Shown: positions 8,926 to 16,866 of the stretch, in pieces
How positions within the stretch are numbered: position 1 is the first letter of the stretch
How the letters are laid out: each line of letters opens with the position of its first letter
Assembly: GCA_913061315.1 (NCBI GenBank)
Contig: CAJXUC010000005.1
Location: forward strand, 42,485 to 106,484
Origin: an uncultured Gammaproteobacteria bacterium
GTDB lineage: Bacteria; Pseudomonadota; Gammaproteobacteria; GCA-001735895
DNA length: 64,000 bases
Reading direction: 5' to 3'
Translations under genes and position numbers: made by a program
Notes under the pieces: generated by a model
What the model was told of the DNA's origin: nothing
Databases searched by the model: none
Seen by the model: only the letters and a program-made list of their open reading frames with translations

Positions 8926-9789
8926 TTACCCCTCCTTTTCGCCGGCTTCAAAGGCTTTTTTAGCCTCTTCGTTCACGACTCCTTTTGCTTCTTCCATCAG
9001 TTCCCGAAACCTTGGGCTTGTGAGAACACTGTAATCACGAGGATGTGGAATATCAACTTCAACTATCTTTTTGGGTTTACACGGTCTGGATGACATGATG
9101 ATTAATCTATGCCCCAAGAAAATGGCTTCTTCCAGATCATGCGTTATGAAGAAGATAGTGACTTTATTTTTATAATAGATATCGAGTAGGGCTTCGTGCA
9201 TTACCGACTTAGTCAGTGAATCAAGCGCTCTATAGGGCTCATCGAATAACAATACTTTGGGTTCTAACATTAATGCCCGAACAATTTCTACTCGTCGTCT
9301 AAGTCCAGAAGAAACTTCACCTGGAAAACTGTGCTCTGTGCCACCAAGACCTGCATCTGCCATCATTTTAATGGCCTTGTCATATATTACTTCTTTACTG
9401 AGCTTACCCTCCATCATGGGCCCAAAAACGACGTTCTCTAGATTTGATTTCCAAGGAAATAAAGCACCATTTTGGAACACTACGATACGATCTGAACCGG
9501 GCTCAGCCTGCATTTTGCCTGGGCCACAAAGTAATTCATTATCTAAATAAATCTCACCTGAAGTGATCCCATGGAATCCTGCAATAGCGTTCAGCAAGGT
9601 TGTCTTGCCACAACCAGACGGGCCGACAATCATACATATTTCGCCTCCTGGAATGTCAATAGAACAGTGATCAACCGCCATTACCGCAGCGCCATCAGGA
9701 TCATAAACCTTTACAACATCTTCGATACGAATCGCACCCTTAATGACACTTTTTTGAGAGTTAGTATCTGCATTCATTGTAGCGCTCAT
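8926..9789 (-). CDS. ABC importer ATPase, NrtD/TauB family (subunit 2)
   Basis: Second ATPase of the importer, 287 residues. Walker A is GPSGCGKTT, Walker B VLLFDEPYRALD, and the H-loop FFITHDLEEA is normal. The signature is degenerate: VSSGLRRRVEIVRAL instead of LSGGQ. The start is ATG 9789 (MSATMNADT), which overlaps the stop of the upstream permease as TAATG with GGAGACAAC just before it; the longer frame up to 9825 lies inside the permease gene. Together with subunit 1 it predicts an asymmetric ATPase dimer. Confidence 0.87.
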   Translation of the reverse strand: MSATMNADTNSQKSVIKGAIRIEDVVKVYDPDGAAVMAVDHCSIDIPGGEICMIVGPSGCGKTTLLNAIAGFHGITSGEIYLDNELLCGPGKMQAEPGSDRIVVFQNGALFPWKSNLENVVFGPMMEGKLSKEVIYDKAIKMMADAGLGGTEHSFPGEVSSGLRRRVEIVRALMLEPKVLLFDEPYRALDSLTKSVMHEALLDIYYKNKVTIFFITHDLEEAIFLGHRLIIMSSRPCKPKKIVEVDIPHPRDYSVLTSPRFRELMEEAKGVVNEEAKKAFEAGEKEG

Positions 9790-10658
9790 TAGTTGTCTCC
9801 CAAAGCAAGCTCGCGGACTCGCCATTGCATCATGAAATCTCCAGCCATACGGACCATTGTACTGGTGATAAAACCAGTCACACCCAGCGTAATCATGCCG
9901 ATAACGATAGTAGGATATGTAACCATGGTGTAGGCAGTATTAATTACGTATCCCAGCCCAAATTGACCCGACACCATTTCACCCGCTACTAATGAGAACC
10001 AAGCAACACCGATTGAAATTTGCAATCCAGTAAAAATATACGGCATTGCTCCTGGCACAATAACATGCCTGAATGTTTGCCAGCCATTAGCACCTAAACA
10101 TCGAGCCGCACGAGTATATGACTCATCAATAGATTGAACACCCAGCATAGTATTTAAGGTCGTGGCAAAAAATGAAGCCAAGAAAGTTAAAAATATAACT
10201 GGAGTCTCTGAACCACTAAACATGATGATAGCTAGGGGTACCCAGGCTAAAATTGGGATAGGACGCAACACTTCAAAAAGAGGAAAGATAAACTCATGGA
10301 ACTTTTTTGACCAGCCTAAAAATAAACCGAGCGGCACTCCAAGCACTGTCGCAAGGAAAAAAGCATAGGCAATTCGACGAAGACTAATGCCAATGTGTTG
10401 GTAGTACTCAGGCGTATAAACCGATAATCCGTAGATAGGATCTGGACTGAAATATTCGGTTACTACTTCCGTTAAACCTGGCATATCCTCGAATCGAGGT
10501 AGTTGCCATACCTCAACAAATAAATACCATATTGTCAGCAAGAAACCGACACCAAACAACATTAGGTAGGGTTTTGGACTTTTAAACCATGTTGATATTC
10601 GGTACATGGTTAAAGCCATACCGGTCATTTCTGACGCCTGTAAGCTTGCGTTGTTCAT
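9789..10658 (-). CDS. ABC importer permease, NrtB/TauC family (subunit 2)
   Basis: Inner-membrane permease of 289 residues. It has an N-terminal helix (YLMLFGVGFLLTIWYLFVEV), then five more, with the EAA loop YTRAARCLGANGWQTFRHVI. PIPILAWVPLAIIMF mirrors the partner permease. GAGGATATT directly precedes ATG 10658 (MNNASLQ), so I prefer it to the first Met at 10700. Its stop overlaps the start of the next ATPase gene. The gene order permease-ATPase-permease-ATPase suggests an internal duplication of a permease-ATPase pair. Confidence 0.87.
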   Translation of the reverse strand: MNNASLQASEMTGMALTMYRISTWFKSPKPYLMLFGVGFLLTIWYLFVEVWQLPRFEDMPGLTEVVTEYFSPDPIYGLSVYTPEYYQHIGISLRRIAYAFFLATVLGVPLGLFLGWSKKFHEFIFPLFEVLRPIPILAWVPLAIIMFSGSETPVIFLTFLASFFATTLNTMLGVQSIDESYTRAARCLGANGWQTFRHVIVPGAMPYIFTGLQISIGVAWFSLVAGEMVSGQFGLGYVINTAYTMVTYPTIVIGMITLGVTGFITSTMVRMAGDFMMQWRVRELALGDN

Positions 10659-10849
10659 AATATCCTCAAAATGTACATATAAGTTCCATGTCATAGCCAA
10701 TAACTACCTAGCTCTTATGAATGACTTGGTGGTAGCTAGTACTCTATTTATGTTGGTTTACTAATTTTTTTAGGTTTACTAACTTTTAGTCTTTTTATTT
10801 TTATTTTTATTTTCTTTCTAACTGATTTGGTGACTACTTTTTCACTTTA

Positions 10850-10893
10850 ACCCTATTCTCCGCCGTCTTTCTTCAATTGACGAAGAATAGAGT
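10850..10893 (-). promoter_or_regulatory. stem-loop between binding-protein and permease genes
   Basis: In the message, ACTCTATTCT and AGAATAGGGT pair over 10 bp (one G-T wobble), with an inner GTC/GAC. It stands just after the binding-protein stop (10917) and about 190 bases before the first permease start. No T-run follows, so it looks more like a 3'-end stabiliser that raises binding-protein output than a full terminator. Confidence 0.5.
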
Positions 10894-10916
10894 TTTTAGT
10901 GGATACTACTTACTTT

Positions 10917-12068
10917 TTATCCTGGGAAAGGACCGTCCTGAGCTCGAACTTCACCAATAGGTGCCGTTAGTCCACGCTCTTTCAATATAGCCTCTGTAAA
11001 CTCGGTCATGACAGCGTCATCTCGAAGAGTCTTAACATTGATAGTTTTAATACTGTGTAAGAACGTAGTTGCTTTAGTAATAAGAGCCTGAGCCTTTGGG
11101 GTAATACCAAATGCTAGCTCTATTCTTACTGGCGTTCCACCTTCAGCGTCTGAATAGGCTCCAGCCATAGACTTCCACAGCACTTCTTCAGTAAAACCGG
11201 TAGTCTGTGATTCAGCCATTCTGACGACTGCCATAGTGTTAGCAGGATCAGCCATAAACAACTGTGCATCCAACTCTGCATTTAACCAAGCTTTAACAAC
11301 GTCTGGACGCTGTTCAATAAGGTCACCACGCATCGCGATAAATCCGCCGTCATTTTCGTCAACTGAAGCACCTGATGCAATACGTTTTGCCAGACCTTCC
11401 TCTACAAGACGTGAAGCAGTTGGCTCCCAAATGGCTGCAGCATCAAGTTTACCAGCACGAAATCCACTCGTTATGACTTCGATGTTTTGGTTTAAATAAC
11501 TGGCTGGCTTGATGTTAGCTTTCTCAAAAACAGCTAATGCAAACCGGTCTGTACAAGCACCTTTAGGCACAGCAACGTTTTTACCATTCATCCACTGAAG
11601 CGCTTCTTTAGAATTAGCGAAATCAGGCGCGTCCATTCGGGCAAGCATGATATTACATTGATCAAAACCAAGACCAGCAGTAGCCACTATGCTAATAGGT
11701 GCCACTCTTTCTTTAGTGGTAGAAACGATAGCAGGCATATCACCCATGTAACCAATGTGCTGCTTTCCAGCCAACATACCATTTACAATAACTGATCCAG
11801 CAAGTCCAATTTGAAACTCAACTGTAGATCCTTTAGGTAAATACTTTTCGTATAGCTTTTGATCACGCATTACCACGCCAGACCAAGCTTCAGTGTAATA
11901 AGGTTGATAACCTACAACCAAATTGACAGGCTCGCCCACTTTCCCGTGATCAAGAGTTCCTGCGGTTACTGTAGATACAAAGCTTGTTGATGCAATTCCG
12001 ATTGCAGCAACAACAGCGGTTAGACCAAAAGTGACTCGACGTTGTGCATGTTTTATATTTTTTATCAT
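10917..12068 (-). CDS. periplasmic binding protein of the sulfonate-type ABC importer (MsmE-like)
   Basis: A 383-residue solute-binding protein of the NrtA/SsuA/TauA (NMT1-like) family. It has a signal peptide (basic MIKNIKHAQRR, hydrophobic core to about residue 36, cleavage near VTAG). The family pattern follows: VGYQPYYTEAW, then GLAGSVIVNGMLAGKQHIGYMGDMP (shown here as VIVNGMLAGKQHIGYMGD), and a C-terminal domain with AAAIWEPTASRLVEEG. Its place between msmABCD and the permease/ATPase genes supports methanesulfonate as ligand. The start ATG follows AGAGGTTTTAATT, the same leader as msmA. Confidence 0.85.
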   Translation of the reverse strand: MIKNIKHAQRRVTFGLTAVVAAIGIASTSFVSTVTAGTLDHGKVGEPVNLVVGYQPYYTEAWSGVVMRDQKLYEKYLPKGSTVEFQIGLAGSVIVNGMLAGKQHIGYMGDMPAIVSTTKERVAPISIVATAGLGFDQCNIMLARMDAPDFANSKEALQWMNGKNVAVPKGACTDRFALAVFEKANIKPASYLNQNIEVITSGFRAGKLDAAAIWEPTASRLVEEGLAKRIASGASVDENDGGFIAMRGDLIEQRPDVVKAWLNAELDAQLFMADPANTMAVVRMAESQTTGFTEEVLWKSMAGAYSDAEGGTPVRIELAFGITPKAQALITKATTFLHSIKTINVKTLRDDAVMTEFTEAILKERGLTAPIGEVRAQDGPFPG

Positions 12069-12240
12069 AATTAAAACCTCTACTCCTCAATGATTAATAT
12101 TCTAATAAACTGCATTTATGTTAACGTTATTTTTCTACTTTTCTTTCTACATCTTTTCTACTTCTACTTATTTACCTCCGGTTTGTAAAAATTGAATCTT
12201 TATTACTCCTTTAAATTAGGGCGATTAGGTCTTAGAGACG

Positions 12241-13284
12241 CTAGCTAAAACTGTCATAACGAATCATTCCTGACGCTAATTGAATTTCTGTAATGAGTGG
12301 CCTTATTGTCGCATCGACTAAGGGCTGGGGACCGGCAATGTAGACCATCGTATTTTCTTGGCCGAGTGTCAATGAGTTCAAAGCTACTTCGTGAACCCAC
12401 CCATAGCCATGTGAAAGCTTTCCAATGCTTTCTGGAGGCCTTGAATCTGAGGACTCTTGAGAAGCAACCATCTGAACAGAAAGATTATTTGGAAATCGTT
12501 TAACCATAGAGTTAAGTCTCTCAACAAAAATCATGTCATCCCAAGTTCGTATACCAAAATATAGGCTGGCTTTATGAGAATCAAAATAATTCACTTTGCA
12601 ACCATGCTCCATTATGGACATCAAACCAGCAATACCAGAACCACCCGCAATCATAACAAGGTCGTGATTTTCATCTGGGTGAAATGTGGCCTTACCTAAA
12701 GGTCCAAATATTTCTATTTCGTTAGTGACACGATCGGAGCTGGAAATCCAGTCTGTAAAACTACCGTATTGCTTCTGCTTAATAATGAATTCAAGTGTGT
12801 TGGTACTGACCTCATAATTAACCATCGAGTAGGCACGATATCCATCAATGCCAGGTGCTTTCAGAACAAAAAATTGACCCGCATGAAATGAGATTAAGGA
12901 GTCTAGATTAACCTCAAAACGCATAATATCTGACGATAACATTGACAAATTTGAAATAGATGCTTGATGGTGAAGGGGGGTTAAATCATCGTCTCTAAAG
13001 GGTTCTATTTTTGAAGGCACGCCAAGCTTACAAGATGTTTTTGCAGTCGCCTGACACATCAAAAATTCGTTTTTCTCCGCTTTTAAATTTTTATGACCTG
13101 GTGCATCTGGCCAACCAATTTCTAAATTACCCTCTTTTAGTCGTGCTCGACATGAACCACAAGTGCCAGTAGAGCATTCATACGGCAACGAAATACCAGC
13201 ACGCAGACCAGCAAAGAGCAATTTCTCTTCTGGCGCTGCTTCGAATATATGGGTTTGCCCCTTTTTTTCTATTTCGATCAGCAT
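12241..13284 (-). CDS. msmD: methanesulfonate monooxygenase reductase component
   Basis: Electron-entry protein of 347 residues that would take electrons from NADH to the Rieske ferredoxin. Residues 1-95 form a plant-type [2Fe-2S] domain with ligands in CSTGTCGSC and a fourth Cys in FLMCQA. An FAD domain follows (YRAYSMVNYE is the flavin-binding RxYS motif) and then an NAD domain (MIAGGSGIAGLMSIM). The order ferredoxin-FAD-NAD and the length match MsmD and related reductases. It is the fourth structural msm gene, 143 bases after msmC. Confidence 0.88.
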   Translation of the reverse strand: MLIEIEKKGQTHIFEAAPEEKLLFAGLRAGISLPYECSTGTCGSCRARLKEGNLEIGWPDAPGHKNLKAEKNEFLMCQATAKTSCKLGVPSKIEPFRDDDLTPLHHQASISNLSMLSSDIMRFEVNLDSLISFHAGQFFVLKAPGIDGYRAYSMVNYEVSTNTLEFIIKQKQYGSFTDWISSSDRVTNEIEIFGPLGKATFHPDENHDLVMIAGGSGIAGLMSIMEHGCKVNYFDSHKASLYFGIRTWDDMIFVERLNSMVKRFPNNLSVQMVASQESSDSRPPESIGKLSHGYGWVHEVALNSLTLGQENTMVYIAGPQPLVDATIRPLITEIQLASGMIRYDSFS

Positions 13285-13427
13285 TATTGCATTAAATTCC
13301 GATTGCGTTAACTCTCAACCTACAGGTACATACTCGACTATCCTGAGGTAATAAATTTCTATAAATACTAGTTTATTCAATATTTAGGTCAAGTAAATTC
13401 TGCCCCAATTTCTTAATATACAAAATA

Positions 13428-13772
13428 TTAATCATCTTCATCATCGAAGTCATATTCTAACTCCTTCTCAAGATTTACCATAACTCGACCCTCTTCTTCT
13501 TTAACGGGATACATTAGTAATGGCTTTTCAGCCGGCCCTTTGGGCTCTCCAGTCTTCATATCCCATTGCCATAGGTGCCTGTCACAAGTCAGCACCCCTT
13601 TCGCACAAAGACCTGAATCCTCTAAATACTCTTCCATATGGGGGCACACTGGTGGATAAGCCCTAAAGCCATCCCCTACATTAGCGACTAAAAAACTAAT
13701 GCCATCAACATTGAATGGCTTCAGAGAATTCTCTGCCACTTCATCAGCTGCACATACATCTTTCCAACTCAT
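13428..13772 (-). CDS. msmC: methanesulfonate monooxygenase Rieske ferredoxin
   Basis: A 114-residue Rieske [2Fe-2S] ferredoxin that shuttles electrons from MsmD to the hydroxylase. The cluster boxes are CPHMEEYLE and CDRHLWQWD, separated by a normal 17-residue spacer. The C-terminus is very acidic (EKELEYDFDDEDD), which suits docking to basic patches on its partners. AGGA lies 7 bases before ATG. It follows msmB after 27 bases and is surely cotranscribed. Confidence 0.88.
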   Translation of the reverse strand: MSWKDVCAADEVAENSLKPFNVDGISFLVANVGDGFRAYPPVCPHMEEYLEDSGLCAKGVLTCDRHLWQWDMKTGEPKGPAEKPLLMYPVKEEEGRVMVNLEKELEYDFDDEDD

Positions 13773-13799
13773 ATTTTTTTCCTGGCCTATGTGAAATGG

Positions 13800-14297
13800 C
13801 TAAATTGGCCAATGGGTCCCTTTATCTAGTCTTCTAGTATCAAGTCGAACTTCACGCTCAATAAATTTTACATCATTTCCATCAATTACGAATTTATCGT
13901 TATAACGGCCCACAAGAAAAATTCCAGTTGTTCCAGAATCAACGTGAGAACTGTTACCACCTAACAGAGTTTGAAAAACAGTAAGCGAGGTTACGGCAGT
14001 AGCAGATTTATTGTCGTCGGCTACATCAACTCTATAAACAATACCGTGACGCTTTAGTGGTGAATCGTCTATATTATGCTTACGGAGTTGACCCGTAATG
14101 GACTCCATATATTCTTTGGGTCCACCCATATATTCCATATCTTTCTGAATTTCAGGACTGTAGGCTCTTATGTAATAGTTGAAGTCATCAGAACAAAGAT
14201 CAAGCCAATTCTTCCATTCACAGTCATCTTGATATAAGCATGTTTTATATATGAGACTTTTTATTTTTTCTGCCGTCTCTGCGCCATTCACAGCCAT
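13800..14297 (-). CDS. msmB: methanesulfonate monooxygenase hydroxylase small subunit
   Basis: Beta subunit of the Rieske non-haem iron hydroxylase, a 165-residue cone-shaped NTF2-like protein with a structural role. Typical features are the N-terminal helix followed by CEWKNWLDLCSDDFNYYI and the C-terminal strand GRYNDKFVIDGNDVKFIERE with VRLDTR. The start is MAVNGAE, preceded by GGAGG at 5 bases, in preference to the Met four codons earlier. It lies 94 bases after msmA in the operon. Confidence 0.88.
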   Translation of the reverse strand: MAVNGAETAEKIKSLIYKTCLYQDDCEWKNWLDLCSDDFNYYIRAYSPEIQKDMEYMGGPKEYMESITGQLRKHNIDDSPLKRHGIVYRVDVADDNKSATAVTSLTVFQTLLGGNSSHVDSGTTGIFLVGRYNDKFVIDGNDVKFIEREVRLDTRRLDKGTHWPI

Positions 14298-14391
14298 TGC
14301 TGCCTCCATTAATTCAATCCAATTTTTTTGTAATACTTCGGTAATTGACTTAAAGCATCAATTACCGAAGAGTTATAGCTAAACAAACCTG

Positions 14392-15636
14392 TTAAGCAGT
14401 TTCTGCTGGCTCTACGAAAGGTTGATCTGGATGGCTTGGTGAACGACCTACCCAACGACCCCATTCTTCGTAATAGTGGCGCATACCGTTTTCATCATGG
14501 ATCGTTTCATTTTCATGTCTACCATGCAGTATTTGCCGACTTTCTGAACCCGATTGCATTGCTGCACCCTGGCCGGTGACTGCAATTAAATCCTCACACA
14601 GGTTACGACCAAAAGGACCCCATATAGAATTATGATGATCTATCCTAATTTTACGATCCTTGGGGCTATCACTTGCTAGACCTAAACCACGGAATTCAAT
14701 CATTACTTTATTGGGTCCTAACGGCGTCATAATATCTGAACGTAACGCTGATCCGCGTAAATTAAAATTCACTCCAGGGAACATATCAATCATGTACCAC
14801 TGATTGGCAGGTAAGTGAGGAAATGAAAGCTCTTCACGTGAGTGAAATCCTTCATAGTTTTCATATTGAACTTCAAAACTACCAACGTTTACGTGGCCAC
14901 CCTTAAAACCCGTGTTTTTGCGCGCAAAGTACTCGTCATTAAAACCTGTAATACGATTGTGATAATGCAGATAATCATGATAAAACTCGCAGTTAGTGTC
15001 GTGCCACAACTTATAGTTACAATCAATAATTGCTTTGTGGTAATGGAATACTTCTAGCGGCTCTTCATTTACTGAAGGCGCCAAGCTATCGAGTGCACCT
15101 GCAGCAAACTCTTCAACCGTTTGATTGATATTGTCATTTAAGCTGACCCAAATAAAACCACCAAAATAAACTTCACTTTTGAGTTCACGCAGACCAACAT
15201 CGGATTCACATAACCGATCTTGGTAGCCTTCTTCTTTTCGAGTTATGTTGACACATTTGCCTTTCATATCGAACTGCCACGCGTGAAACATACAGGTCAT
15301 TGTTTTAGGAGTTCCAGAAGGTGTACTTTTCGCAAAGCTACCCGATGGTCTGCGCTCAATCATATTACCGCGGTGAGGACAAACGTTTAGAAAAGCTCGG
15401 ACCTTCATGTCTTTGCCACGAACCACAATTACTGGTTCACGGGCAATAGTCATTGTGCGGAAGTCATAAGCATTTTTAAGTTCGGATTCATGACAAACTG
15501 GAATCCACATCTGCTTCCAAATTTTCTCTAATTCTTCTTCAAAAATCTCCTCATCGGAGTATATTTTGCTATCAACCCATTCACCTGACTGTAATTTAGG
15601 CTGCGCATTCCACTGTTCGTGATTTCTCGCTGACAC
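14392..15636 (-). CDS. msmA: methanesulfonate monooxygenase hydroxylase large subunit
   Basis: Catalytic subunit that would split methanesulfonate into formaldehyde and sulfite using O2. The Rieske motif is CPH, 26 residues, then CMFH (C-X-H-X26-C-X2-H); ordinary Rieske oxygenases have 15-17 residues there. This long spacer is the published hallmark of MsmA, as is the 414-residue length. The mononuclear iron site is visible in DTNCEFYHDYLHYH. It starts with GTG, 8 bases after AGAGG. The order msmA-B-C-D, with a sulfonate-type importer and a sulfite exporter, supports the call strongly. Activity on other short alkanesulfonates is possible. Confidence 0.93.
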   Translation of the reverse strand: MSARNHEQWNAQPKLQSGEWVDSKIYSDEEIFEEELEKIWKQMWIPVCHESELKNAYDFRTMTIAREPVIVVRGKDMKVRAFLNVCPHRGNMIERRPSGSFAKSTPSGTPKTMTCMFHAWQFDMKGKCVNITRKEEGYQDRLCESDVGLRELKSEVYFGGFIWVSLNDNINQTVEEFAAGALDSLAPSVNEEPLEVFHYHKAIIDCNYKLWHDTNCEFYHDYLHYHNRITGFNDEYFARKNTGFKGGHVNVGSFEVQYENYEGFHSREELSFPHLPANQWYMIDMFPGVNFNLRGSALRSDIMTPLGPNKVMIEFRGLGLASDSPKDRKIRIDHHNSIWGPFGRNLCEDLIAVTGQGAAMQSGSESRQILHGRHENETIHDENGMRHYYEEWGRWVGRSPSHPDQPFVEPAETA

Positions 15637-15701
15637 AATTAAAACCTCTATATAGTTAAAATCTCAAAAAATAAATTTGGTACTTTTTTAAAATTTGCGC
15701 G

Positions 15702-16580
15702 TTATAGCTGAGACTTCCAGTCAACTTCTTTAGCAAATTTCATACGTTCTTCTGGTGTCATATAAACTGTATGTTCAGGACCAGGATAAACGCGCTGCCT
15801 TACATCATCCGCATAACGGGTAAATACATCTTCCATTATTGGAATTAAATCGGTATAAATTTTAGAATGACGAGGCACATGCTCCTCGTAAAGATGTAAC
15901 AGGTCAGATGTAATAATATGAACGCCATGCGCTTTATTACCAGCTCCAAGACTAATAACAGGTACGGGTAATGTCTCAGCAAGATATTCACAAACATCTT
16001 CACTAGTGACTTCACACATAATAGAAAAACAACCCGCATCAACAAAAGCCCATGCGTCATCAACTAGCCGTTTAGCTATATCAGCCGTTTTACCCTGAGC
16101 AAAGAAACCGCCTAGCTGTGGCATACGCATCGGTGTAATACCAATGTGACCTTGAACAGGGATACCGGCTTTCACAATGGCTTCTATATTTCTAGCATGA
16201 TGCTGATTACCTTCACATTTCATAACTTCAGCATTTGCTTGATGAACGAACTTGCCCGCATTTTCGACCGCTTGTTCTGGAGAAACATGAAAGCTCCAAT
16301 AAGGCATATCAACCATTCGCAGTCCGTACTTAGAACCTCGGTCAATGGCTTTTGACATCATCATTACTTCTTCAAAACTGACCGTTACAGTCGACTGGTG
16401 GCCAAATAAAATCATGCCGCCAGTATCAGACACACACAGAATATCAATTCCCAAGCGGTCTGCAATAACAGCACTTCTATAGTCATAAATTGCCATTTGT
16501 ACTATCTGATCATCTTCACGCATCTTACGTTGAAGCTCTCTGATCGTGACCTTCTTTCTCTTGGGGGTTTGCTCTGTCAT
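15702..16580 (-). CDS. PanB-family hydroxymethyltransferase, first gene before msmA
   Basis: A 292-residue TIM-barrel protein of the ketopantoate hydroxymethyltransferase (PanB) family, whose known member moves a one-carbon unit from methylene-tetrahydrofolate to 2-oxoisovalerate. Aligned from memory with E. coli PanB, the key residues are kept: metal Asp in VSDTGGM, metal Asp in MVDMPYW, Lys and Glu in VMKCEGN, and Glu in SIMCEVTSED. LGAGNKAHG and GHIGITP also match. It starts at ATG 16580 after GGAGATACAA and lies 65 bases before msmA, so it is the first gene of the msm operon. It may capture the C1 unit from methanesulfonate with an unknown oxo-acid; ordinary pantothenate synthesis is the alternative. 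Confidence 0.8.
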   Translation of the reverse strand: MTEQTPKRKKVTIRELQRKMREDDQIVQMAIYDYRSAVIADRLGIDILCVSDTGGMILFGHQSTVTVSFEEVMMMSKAIDRGSKYGLRMVDMPYWSFHVSPEQAVENAGKFVHQANAEVMKCEGNQHHARNIEAIVKAGIPVQGHIGITPMRMPQLGGFFAQGKTADIAKRLVDDAWAFVDAGCFSIMCEVTSEDVCEYLAETLPVPVISLGAGNKAHGVHIITSDLLHLYEEHVPRHSKIYTDLIPIMEDVFTRYADDVRQRVYPGPEHTVYMTPEERMKFAKEVDWKSQL

Positions 16581-16681
16581 TTGTATCTCCAATTGTGTTT
16601 TATAATTTGTACTAACTTGTTATAAAACGATAATACTCATCGCAGACAAAACCTGTCCAAGTGATATTCCTTATGGTTTGA

Positions 16682-16694
16682 TAGGCAATGCCTA
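16682..16694. promoter_or_regulatory. candidate LysR-type operator (T-N11-A) upstream of the msm operon
   Basis: TAGGCAATGCCTA is a perfect inverted repeat around one central base and fits the T-N11-A core of LysR-type sites. It lies about 100 bases before the PanB-like start codon, in the 286-bp gap between that gene and tauE, and a LysR gene stands 1.1 kb away. Binding is inferred only. Confidence 0.45.
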
Positions 16695-16866
16695 ACTTGG
16701 TGCTAAATATAAAGATTTTCCCTATGGTGGGAAATGGCAGAGATTCAGGTTAATATTGGCTAATAACATGGAATCCATTAGGTTTAAGCTATATCTCACC
16801 TTTTGGTTTAGGCCTTTCACATTACAATTTTATGATAGCTGTAAATCATCTAACGTCATCAGTATT

